Shown here piece after piece: positions 1 through 7,022 of a stretch of 64,000 nt of DNA; position 1 is the stretch's first letter; each line of letters begins with the position of its first letter. Made by a program: the position numbers and the translations under genes. The DNA comes from Halorussus ruber (GTDB taxonomy: Archaea; Halobacteriota; Halobacteria; Halobacteriales; Haladaptataceae): the NCBI RefSeq assembly GCF_004765785.1, contig NZ_SBIT01000010.1:124001-188000 (forward strand), in the 5' to 3' direction. The notes beneath the pieces were generated by a model. That model made no database searches. It was not told where the DNA came from and saw only the letters and a program-made list of their open reading frames with translations.

Positions 1-817
1 CGCCATCTTGCACGGCGGCGGTGGGAACATCTTCGACGGCAACCGGTTCTCCTACGTGGACAACCTGCGGTATCTCGACGTGAGACAGTTTCTACGGGAC
101 CTGAAAGCCGACCCGATGTCCACCTCGTCGCTGCTCCAGTGGTACGTCGTCCTGCCGTCGATGCCCGAGGTCGCAACGACGCTGCTCCGCCACTACTGGG
201 GCGAAGACGTCAACGAGGTACCCGACTGGCTGACCGACCGGTTCGCGGCCGAGGTGGGGTTAGACGACCGACTCTCGCAGGACAGGCCCGCGACGGACCT
301 GACTCGCCAGTCGATGCAGTTGACCCACGACCTGTTCTTCCGCCCGGGAAAGCAGTACCTGCTGGACGTCGAGCGTCGCCTCGCGCTCCGGTCGGGCGTC
401 GAGGTGCGCTATCCCTACCGCGACGCTCGGGTCGTGGAGTTCGTCTTCTCGCTCCCGCCGGGCTATCGAACCACCGAAGGGCAGGTCAAGTACCTGTTCA
501 AGGAGGCGATGGACGGCCGACTGCCCGACGCGATTCTCGACCAGTCGGAGTCGGCGAGTTTCGACCCGCTCGTGGCGAAGGGCCTGAAACGCGAGGAGCG
601 CGAGACGGTGGCGGCGATACTCGACGACTCGGCGCTCGTGGCCCAGGGAATCGTCGACGAAGACGGGTTGGAGGACGTCCGGAACGCGTACGTCTCCGGC
701 GACGAACCGTATCCGAACCAGTTGTGGCGGGTCCTCAGCGCCGAACTGTGGCTGACAGCGGTCGTCGGCGAGGAGACGGACAGAACCGTCAGTCCGGAGT
801 CGCCAACAGTCACGTGA
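1..817 (+). CDS. Asparagine-synthase-like protein, C-terminal part (lasso-cyclase-like), 5' truncated
   Basis: The frame is already open at the window edge (first full codon at base 2), so the N-terminal glutaminase and the ATP-pyrophosphatase loop lie outside. What is visible is the C-terminal synthetase half: a run matching the asparagine synthase B region VRYPYRDARVVEFVFSLP followed by the QVKYLFKEAM helix. The Lys-Gly-Phe segment usual near the end of housekeeping AsnB is replaced by SESASFDPL, a divergence also seen in lasso-peptide macrolactam synthetases. Such enzymes adenylate a carboxylate and form an amide. A short peptide frame with a lasso-leader-like YxxP motif lies 110 bases downstream. 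The substrate is inferred, and an ordinary amidotransferase remains possible. Confidence 0.8.
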   Translation, partial: AILHGGGGNIFDGNRFSYVDNLRYLDVRQFLRDLKADPMSTSSLLQWYVVLPSMPEVATTLLRHYWGEDVNEVPDWLTDRFAAEVGLDDRLSQDRPATDLTRQSMQLTHDLFFRPGKQYLLDVERRLALRSGVEVRYPYRDARVVEFVFSLPPGYRTTEGQVKYLFKEAMDGRLPDAILDQSESASFDPLVAKGLKREERETVAAILDDSALVAQGIVDEDGLEDVRNAYVSGDEPYPNQLWRVLSAELWLTAVVGEETDRTVSPESPTVT

Positions 818-927
818 CAGGGCTGTAGACTGAACGACGACGAGACGGGGGACACGCCTGAGTTCGAGACCGAACCGAGATACCCGCCCGACATATTATA
901 CGACAAGTTAGATATAAAAAATTAATT

Positions 928-969
928 ATGAAGGGAAAATACAATTCACCGGAGGTGAACAAGACGTGA
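928..969 (+). CDS. 13-codon peptide MKGKYNSPEVNKT with lasso-leader-like YxxP motif
   Basis: An ATG at 928 opens a 13-codon frame ending in TGA. A TATTATA box at 894-900 lies about 30 bases upstream, the spacing expected for a leaderless haloarchaeal transcript starting at this ATG. The peptide resembles the start of many lasso precursors, which carry a Lys-Tyr-x-x-Pro-x-(Leu/Val) recognition motif bound by the leader-binding B1 protein. No core peptide follows in frame: after the TGA come 15 more codons without lasso features. It may be a truncated precursor, a frameshifted one, or chance. Confidence 0.35.
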   Translation: MKGKYNSPEVNKT

Positions 970-1010
970 TTCTTCCCCCATGTACGCCGTACACGTGGTG
1001 TCCCTTCTAA
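951..1010 (+). CDS. Possible 14-codon GTG-start peptide MILPPCTPYTWCPF with perfect Shine-Dalgarno
   Basis: GGAGGTGA at 951-958 is a full complement to the archaeal 16S 3' end. It stands seven bases before GTG at 966, which opens a 14-codon frame ending in TAA at 1008-1010. The product has two cysteines and four prolines. It overlaps the end of the 13-codon frame starting at 928 in a different phase, an arrangement that would allow translational coupling. Nothing here matches a known family. Perfect Shine-Dalgarno sites are uncommon in haloarchaea, which is why this is listed. Confidence 0.25.
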   Translation, partial: GGEQDVILPPCTPYTWCPF

Positions 1011-1039
1011 CGGGTGACCCGGCCGCGAGAACGAACTGA

Positions 1040-1280
1040 CAACCAACGCAGCATCTCTTTCTGGACGGCGAGTCGGGTGGCCACTCGCGTCGTTGTTCTG
1101 GACGAGCGTACCGCGCGTCTCGACCGGTTCCGAGGGCGTCGAGACAGTGTCGTCGTCCATAGTGGTCTCTACAGTCTCGGTCGGAGTGGTCGCTTCGATT
1201 TCGTCGGAGGAGGTAGTGCAACCAGCTACGAGGCTACTGGCGAACAGCGCACTCGTCGTGAGGAGCGTTCGGCGGAACAC
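1040..1280 (-). pseudogene. Remnant of a secreted lipoprotein gene (signal peptide and lipobox only)
   Basis: The ATG at 1280 starts MFRRTLLTTSALFASSLVAGC, a haloarchaeal lipoprotein signal with an Arg pair, a hydrophobic stretch and an LVAGC lipobox. A Thr/Glu/Asp-rich linker typical of mature halophilic surface lipoproteins follows. After roughly 60-80 residues the frame loses that character: it becomes basic and then runs through the AT-rich promoter zone at 890-960. The open frame formally continues to 810, but that part is unlikely to be protein. I read it as the 5' end of a gene whose body was lost; a very short lipoprotein is the alternative. Confidence 0.4.
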
Positions 1281-1453
1281 GGGGCAGACACACGTTTAAA
1301 TTGTAATTTCACGACAGAATGGTTCTGTTGAGCAACCGATGTGACTCTCCGTTCGGACTCGGCCCTCTGGAATCGGTCTGCTGACCCTGACGGCGAGTGT
1401 CCGACGGAACACGCGTCCCCCAAAAGAGACGGACCGTAGCGTTTCGCCTCCGG

Positions 1454-2143
1454 CTACGGCGTATTCGACATCGAACCGGAGGCGTCGATGTTCAACATGT
1501 ACTCCATCGGCAAGATGTCGAGTCTCTCGAACTTTCGAACGAGGACTTTGAGCGACTGCGAGCGTTCGTTTCGCTCCATGCTGGCGTAGGACTCTCGTCC
1601 CTTGACGACCGCCAGCGTCGCTGCGATGAAGAGCTTGAACGCCTCCTCGATGTCGTCGTCGGTGTGCGTGTAGACGCCGAGTCCGTCGCTACAGATATTT
1701 CGGAGTTCCTTCTGGGACGCGTCTCCGATACCGGCGATAGCGAAGTAACACCGGTTTCGCGGCGTAAAACCGGTTTCCCGAATCACTTGCCGGACGTCTT
1801 CGAGGTCGGCTTCGCTCTCGTTCTCCTTCCCGTCGGTGAACGTCAGGAGGAGAGCGGGCATCCTCGACCGGCGGCCCTTTGCCTGCGCGTGTTTGAGGGT
1901 GAGGACCGACTTGATGATGGAGTCGTAGAGCGCGGTTCCGCCGCCGGACGACAGGGATTCGATGTCCGTCGTTACCTCGTTGGCCCGTTTTCGGGGCGTC
2001 CCCACATCGTAGGAGTTATCGAAGTGGGACACGGCACCGAAGTGCCGCCCTTCCTTGTGAAGCTTCTCGACGAACGACGTCGAGTTCTCCTTGACCAGTT
2101 TCATCTTGCTGCTGCCTGACGAGCCGAAGAGCCATCCACACAT
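1454..2143 (-). CDS. von Willebrand factor A domain protein with permuted MIDAS motif
   Basis: The 229-aa product has all three metal-site (MIDAS) segments of a vWA domain but in circularly shifted order. The GGGT loop is at residues 67-70, the TDG loop at 103-105, and the DxSGSxS loop (Asp220, Ser222, Ser224) only five residues from the C-terminus. In normal vWA domains DxSGS comes first. The N-terminus begins where helix 1 should (SSKMKLVKENSTSF). vWA domains bind partners through a chelated Mg ion. It lies 49 bases downstream of, and on the same strand as, the basic protein at 2193-2615, so the two probably form one transcript. Function unknown. The protein is much less acidic than its neighbours, hinting at transfer. 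Confidence 0.75.
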   Translation of the reverse strand: MCGWLFGSSGSSKMKLVKENSTSFVEKLHKEGRHFGAVSHFDNSYDVGTPRKRANEVTTDIESLSSGGGTALYDSIIKSVLTLKHAQAKGRRSRMPALLLTFTDGKENESEADLEDVRQVIRETGFTPRNRCYFAIAGIGDASQKELRNICSDGLGVYTHTDDDIEEAFKLFIAATLAVVKGRESYASMERNERSQSLKVLVRKFERLDILPMEYMLNIDASGSMSNTP

Positions 2144-2192
2144 TGTTGTTGAGGTGTCGCGTTTGAAGCCGCCGCGACGGGCGGGGTATCGG

Positions 2193-2615
2193 TTACAGTC
2201 GGTTCCGCCGCTTGGCCTTCTTGAAATCCCTCACGACCGTCTTCATCACGTGGCGGCGATCTCCGTGTCGTCGTGACAGCGCATCCCGAAACACCTTCTT
2301 CATGCTTCGAGACGAGTACATTTTGTTCGCCGCGAGGAGCGTCTTTATCGCGAACTTCGTACACCGCCGACGAGAGGCTCGCGGGTGGTCACGCTGGCAC
2401 GTCACCGCCAGATTCGCCGTCGCCTGTTTGAGAATTTTCTCTTCCATCCCTGAGACTCCTGAGGTGTTCCGCTTGACCGGCTTTCGCGCCGCGCTGGACG
2501 AATCGTCTGCTGTCTTCGCAAGTAGCGTACTCGCGAGCGTGACGGTCCCCGGCGGTAACCCGGTTATCGTCCCTAGCACCTCCTCGGACACGCCCTCCAG
2601 AACGGTGTCCAACAT
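2193..2615 (-). CDS. Basic protein of unknown function upstream of the vWA gene
   Basis: 140 aa, no family recognised. The first 35 residues are mildly hydrophobic and Gly/Thr-rich. The rest carries many Lys and Arg, and the last 35 residues form a basic helix-like tail ending in KKAKRRNRL, which suggests nucleic-acid or membrane-surface contact. Strong basicity is unusual in a salt-in haloarchaeon and supports a foreign origin. It precedes the permuted vWA gene by 49 bases on the same strand and is the first gene of the unit. On the coding strand, AT-rich TATA-like sequence lies about 45 bases upstream (2656-2669). Confidence 0.5.
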   Translation of the reverse strand: MLDTVLEGVSEEVLGTITGLPPGTVTLASTLLAKTADDSSSAARKPVKRNTSGVSGMEEKILKQATANLAVTCQRDHPRASRRRCTKFAIKTLLAANKMYSSRSMKKVFRDALSRRHGDRRHVMKTVVRDFKKAKRRNRL

Positions 2616-2745
2616 ATCCAGTACTTGGTAACCAATCGCACTTAATACTAGGATAGGTTATATATGAAATAGTCTGGCATGGTGTTAGTGACGATATCTC
2701 TCACTTCGGGTACGAGACAAAAATGTGCGGCGAACCCCTGCGGAC

Positions 2746-4965
2746 CTACGTCTCCCGCTTCACCCGCTCCACCGTCGCGGCCTCGTCGTTGCGCAAGTCC
2801 GCGAGGAACTCGAACAACTCGTCGAAGTCGTTCATTCCCTCTTGGGCCATGTACTGGACGTACTGGTGCTTGCGCTGGAACTCGGCTTCGACCTCCGCGA
2901 CGGTCCGGTCGGTCCGCTCGGCCAATCGGTCGAAGAACCGGAACCGAATGTTTTCATTTCCTTCACCCAACTCTGAATTGCCGTAAGCAACGTGGAAATT
3001 TCCTTTCGTATCTCGCCACGCGATCGTGTTCCAGTAGACGGTCGTCTCGTCCTTCTCGACCTCGCCACAGCGCGCCCTCGCAGTATCCAGTTCGGCGTAC
3101 TCCGATTCGGTCAGCAGTTCCACGACTTCGCCGACGTAGCGGTCGCCCTCGACCTTCCGGGGGAAGACAACGAGGTCCAACTCCCGGAGGAGGTACGGCG
3201 GCAGGCCCTGCTCGACCACGCGATTGACCAGTTTCTCCACGTCCTCGGCGTGGGTGGTGCCGATGATGCCGTGGCCGGTGTTCAGACTCTCGGCGAAGGT
3301 CTGGAAACTCGCGGGCGTGTTGATTTCGGCGATGACCTCCACGTCGGGGTTCAGATAGTTGCACTCGGTCATGAGGTCCGCCATCGTCACGCGCTTGTAG
3401 TCGCTCTCGTGGTCCCGCGTCGTCAGCGAGACGCCCGTCTCGTGGGGAAGTCTGACCTCGCGGGACCCCTCGTCTATCGAAATCGGCCGGTCGCGGTAGG
3501 GGATAAACGGCATGTGCGAATTCATCAGCGTCGTCTTCCCGGCCCCGGTTTGCCCGGAGAACAGCACGACGCCGTGATGCTCGTACACCTGCCAGAGGAG
3601 CGTCACGATTTCCGTCGAGAGGCTCCCCGAATCCAGCAAGTCCACGGGCGTCATCGCCTCGGGGGCCTGCTTGCGGATGGAGATGTGCGGGCCGTCCTCG
3701 CTGATGACCCCGAGCGCGACGGCGGCCCGAATCGTGACCTCCTCGGGGACGCCCTCCGGCTGGAGGTTCACCTTCGCGCTCGGGTTCGAGGCGTTCAGCT
3801 CGGTGCCGTCCGACGCCGCCATCTGCGTGACGACGTTGGCGAACTCGGATTCGTCCTCGAATCGGAGATTCGTGGGGGCGCGCTCCCCGTGGCCGATTTC
3901 CCGGCCCCGCGGCACGACTTTGATGCGCTCGCCGACTCGGTTCGCCTCGATGTCCTCGAGCAGGTCGTCCCGAATCGGCACCGTCAGCTTGCCGTGCCCG
4001 ACGAAATCGCGCATCACGTAGTAGACCAAGTCCGAGAGCCGGTCGGTCGAGAACCGGTGGTCCACGGGCGGCACCGCCAGGTCGTACTCCGCCAGCGCGG
4101 TCCGGACCCGGTACCGCGCGGCGTCGAGCCACGCCCGGGTGTTGCGCGCCGTCAATCGCCGCGAGAGGAAGGTCCGGGCGCGCTCGCGGACGAATCCGGC
4201 CCGGTCCTCGACCACGCCGTCCACGTTGGTCTCCCAGATTCTGTCTTTGCACTCCTGAATTAGCTCCTCGTCGCCCGGCAGGAGGTCCGGCTCCTGCACG
4301 GCGTACTTCGTCGTGAACGAGTCGTTGGCCAGCAGATGCTCGCGGTAGACGACGACCGGCACCTGAAACTCGCGGAAATCGACGGTGTGGGTCTCGACGC
4401 GCTCGCTGGCGAATCGCTCCAGAAAGTCGGCGTCGGCGGGGAGACTCGTGTCGGCGGGGGCGTAGTCGTCGGTGTGGACCACTAACTTCTGGCCCGCCGT
4501 GTCGGCCACCTCGATGTCGCCGTCGAGCGCGAGCGGCGTCAACTCGCCGAGACACCGCAGGTTCCGGAGCGCGTAGTACTCGACGCGCCGCCGGGCCTCG
4601 GGCGGCAGGTCGGTCAGCCGGTCCACGATGCGCCGATACTTCGGGTCGAACCCGGCGGTCATGCGCTCGTCGGCCCCCTCGCGGGTCAGCGGCCGGGCGA
4701 GGTTGGCGTCCGAGAAGTGATTTTCGACGCGGGCCAGCGCCGCCTCGCCAGCGGGCGACAGCGATGGCTCTCGGATGCGGTAGTCGAACTCCTCGCCGGT
4801 CTCGGCGAGGGTGGCGACCACGCCGGGGTGGAGTTCGTACTGCGCTCGGACCTCCGGCGCGTACCACGCCTCGGGGTCGTCGGGCGGTTTCGGCGACGGG
4901 ACGTGGCCGGACGGGGGAGTGTCGGCGTCCGAGTCGGACGCCGACGTGACGGGTTCCATACTCAC
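2746..4965 (-). CDS. Type II/IV secretion system ATPase (archaeal TadA/VirB11 family)
   Basis: 739 aa. The C-terminal half is a hexameric secretion-type ATPase: Walker A GQTGAGKTT near residue 460, an Asp-box region (ISIDEGSREVRLPHE), a Walker B region (NPDVEVIAEI) and a HIS box (GHGIIGTTHAED). The long acidic N-terminal part is the extended domain of archaeal pilus-assembly ATPases. In pilus systems this cytoplasmic ATPase works with a TadC/PilC membrane platform and pilins, but no platform gene is next to it here, so it looks like an orphan. Its gene is divergent from the ABC transporter at 5143. Which filament or secretion system it serves cannot be told. Confidence 0.9.
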   Translation of the reverse strand: MSMEPVTSASDSDADTPPSGHVPSPKPPDDPEAWYAPEVRAQYELHPGVVATLAETGEEFDYRIREPSLSPAGEAALARVENHFSDANLARPLTREGADERMTAGFDPKYRRIVDRLTDLPPEARRRVEYYALRNLRCLGELTPLALDGDIEVADTAGQKLVVHTDDYAPADTSLPADADFLERFASERVETHTVDFREFQVPVVVYREHLLANDSFTTKYAVQEPDLLPGDEELIQECKDRIWETNVDGVVEDRAGFVRERARTFLSRRLTARNTRAWLDAARYRVRTALAEYDLAVPPVDHRFSTDRLSDLVYYVMRDFVGHGKLTVPIRDDLLEDIEANRVGERIKVVPRGREIGHGERAPTNLRFEDESEFANVVTQMAASDGTELNASNPSAKVNLQPEGVPEEVTIRAAVALGVISEDGPHISIRKQAPEAMTPVDLLDSGSLSTEIVTLLWQVYEHHGVVLFSGQTGAGKTTLMNSHMPFIPYRDRPISIDEGSREVRLPHETGVSLTTRDHESDYKRVTMADLMTECNYLNPDVEVIAEINTPASFQTFAESLNTGHGIIGTTHAEDVEKLVNRVVEQGLPPYLLRELDLVVFPRKVEGDRYVGEVVELLTESEYAELDTARARCGEVEKDETTVYWNTIAWRDTKGNFHVAYGNSELGEGNENIRFRFFDRLAERTDRTVAEVEAEFQRKHQYVQYMAQEGMNDFDELFEFLADLRNDEAATVERVKRET

Positions 4966-5142
4966 CGTTGGTCCCCTACCTTAATTTAAAGTTTGAGTTT
5001 CGACTATCAGAAATCGAAAGCGGCGGTCGAAAGCGTCGTTCTCACCGAACAGCGACCGCGGAAGGCGCTACTACCAAAATCTCGCGGAGGAGTATAAGAA
5101 AACCGAAGGGAAGTTTGAAGCGAAACACGTTGAAATAGGGAC
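4966..5142. promoter_or_regulatory. Divergent promoter region between secretion ATPase and ABC exporter
   Basis: This 177-base gap separates two divergent start codons and should hold promoters for both. AT-rich stretches occur at 4980-4995 (on the side of the ATPase gene) and at 5090-5105 (about 40-50 bases before the ABC gene). No specific operator was recognised. Confidence 0.4.
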
Positions 5143-6060
5143 ATGGCCGCTATCCAGACCGAAGGCCTCACGAAGCGGTTCGGCGACGAGGTCGTCGCGG
5201 TCGAGGACCTCGACCTGACCGTCCACGAGGGCGAGGTGTTCGGCTACCTCGGACCCAACGGCGCGGGCAAGTCCACGACCATCAACGTCCTGCTGGACTA
5301 CCTAAGACCGACCGAGGGGACCGCGAGGGTCCTCGGACACGACGCCCAAGACGAGACTCAGCGGATTCACGAGCGAATCGGGATTCTGCCCGAGGGCTTC
5401 GACCTCTACGACCGACTCACCGGGCGCAAGCACGTCCAGTTCGCGGTCGATTCGAAGGAGACCGACGACGACCCGGCCGAGATTTTAGACCGGGTCGGCC
5501 TCTCGCCGGAGGCCGCAGACCGGAAGGCAGGCGGGTACTCTACCGGGATGGCTCAGCGCCTCGCGCTCGGGATGGCACTCGTCGGCGACCCGGATCTGCT
5601 GATTCTGGACGAACCCTCGTCGGGACTCGACCCCAACGGCGCGCGCCAGATGCGTCAACTCGTCCGCGACGAGGCGAGTCGCGGCACGACCGTCTTCTTC
5701 TCCAGTCACATTTTGGGGCAGGTCGAGGCGGTCTGCGACCGGGTGGGAATCATGAGCGAGGGCCGCCTCGTCGCCGAGGACACAATCGAGGGCCTGCGCG
5801 AGTCGATGGGGTCCGGTTCGACGCTGGAGTTGCGCGTCGACCGAGTGCCCGAGAATCTCACCCTCGACGGCATCGAGGCAGTCAGCGACGTGACGGCGGG
5901 CGGCGACGTGATTCGAGTGACGGTCACCGACCCGACAGTCAAATCGCAGGTCATCAATCGCGTCGAGGAGCAGGGCGCGGTCGTCACCGACATCTCGACT
6001 CAGCAGGCCTCGCTGGAGGACCTGTTCGCGGCCTACACCACCGAGGAGGTCACCGCATGA
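5143..6060 (+). CDS. ABC-2 type exporter, ATP-binding subunit
   Basis: 305 aa. Walker A GPNGAGKST around residue 40, signature YSTGMAQRL, Walker B LLILDEPSSGLDP and the H-loop SSHILGQ are all present. A CcmA/NatA-like C-terminal extension of about 80 residues ends in the LEDLFAAYT motif usual in these ATPases. It powers export through the membrane subunit encoded next; the two genes overlap by four bases (ATGA), so they are translationally coupled. The substrate is not predictable; homologues move sodium, drugs, lipids or peptides. Confidence 0.93.
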   Translation: MAAIQTEGLTKRFGDEVVAVEDLDLTVHEGEVFGYLGPNGAGKSTTINVLLDYLRPTEGTARVLGHDAQDETQRIHERIGILPEGFDLYDRLTGRKHVQFAVDSKETDDDPAEILDRVGLSPEAADRKAGGYSTGMAQRLALGMALVGDPDLLILDEPSSGLDPNGARQMRQLVRDEASRGTTVFFSSHILGQVEAVCDRVGIMSEGRLVAEDTIEGLRESMGSGSTLELRVDRVPENLTLDGIEAVSDVTAGGDVIRVTVTDPTVKSQVINRVEEQGAVVTDISTQQASLEDLFAAYTTEEVTA

Positions 6061-6899
6061 GCTGGCTGGTCGTCGCGCGCAAGGACTTCGAGGACGCGGT
6101 GCGCTCGCGGATGCTCTGGGTCATCACCGCGGTGTTCCTGATTTTCACCGCGGGCGCGGTCTACGTCCGGAAGGCGGTCCTCGGCGGCACGCCGGGTCTC
6201 CCCGACGCCACGCAGTTCCTGACCGCGCCCTCGGGCCTCATCATCCCGCTGACGGCGCTCGTGGTCGCGTATCTCGCCATCGCCGGGGAGCGCGAGTCGG
6301 GGAGCATCAAGATTCTGCTCGGCCTGCCCCACACCCGCTGGGACGTGGTGTTCGGCAAGTTGGTCGGGCGCACGCTGGTCGTGACCGCGGGCATCCTCGT
6401 GGCGTTCGCTGGCGCGGCCCTCACCCTCCTCGCGCTGTTCGGCGAACTCCCGATCGTGGACTTCCTCCTGCTGACGCTCGTGACGGTGTTGTTCGGCCTG
6501 ACCTTCGTCGGCATCGCCATCGGCGCGTCGGCGTTCACCGCGACTCGCTCGCGGGCCATGGCGCTGGCCATCGGCGCGTTCTTCCTGTTTCAGGTCATCT
6601 GGGACTTCGTCCCGCTCGGGGTCTACTACCTCGTGGAGGGGAGTCTGCCGGGGCCGACGACTGCCCAACTCCCGGCGTGGTACTACCTCGTGCAGGTCCT
6701 GAATCCCAAAAACGCCTACTCGCAGGGCGCGGACATCGTCTTCTCGGGTGCCGGTCCCGTCGTCCCGGCGGAGATGCTGGTCGGGTCGTCGGTGCCGTTC
6801 TACGTCCAGAACTGGTTCGGCCTCGTAATTTTGGTGGTCTGGCTGGTCGTGCCGGTTGCGCTCGGTTACTGGCGATTCGAGCGGGCCGACATCGGGTGA
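6057..6899 (+). CDS. ABC-2 type exporter, permease subunit
   Basis: 280 aa with about six hydrophobic segments. It begins MSWLVVARKDFEDAVRSRMLWV, the usual cytoplasmic N-terminus of ABC-2 permeases, followed by the segment GERESGSIKILLGLPHTRWDVVFGK, the conserved loop of the NosY/ABC-2 permease group. It forms the membrane pore for the ATPase encoded by the overlapping upstream gene. A large predicted outside loop lies around residues 185-235. Confidence 0.9.
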   Translation: MSWLVVARKDFEDAVRSRMLWVITAVFLIFTAGAVYVRKAVLGGTPGLPDATQFLTAPSGLIIPLTALVVAYLAIAGERESGSIKILLGLPHTRWDVVFGKLVGRTLVVTAGILVAFAGAALTLLALFGELPIVDFLLLTLVTVLFGLTFVGIAIGASAFTATRSRAMALAIGAFFLFQVIWDFVPLGVYYLVEGSLPGPTTAQLPAWYYLVQVLNPKNAYSQGADIVFSGAGPVVPAEMLVGSSVPFYVQNWFGLVILVVWLVVPVALGYWRFERADIG

Positions 6900-7022
6900 G
6901 GCGAGCGGTTTCTCTCGACAACAGCGGATTTCCGCAAGCGCCAACTATTACCCCACTTAGTGAAATCGCGTATCCATGAGCCATCTTCGCAACGTCAGTG
7001 CTTCCGCGGGAGGACCTCGACC

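Noticed and set aside
1397-2119. 240-codon plus-strand frame opposite the vWA gene
   Set aside because: The minus strand carries clear vWA motifs and a better composition.
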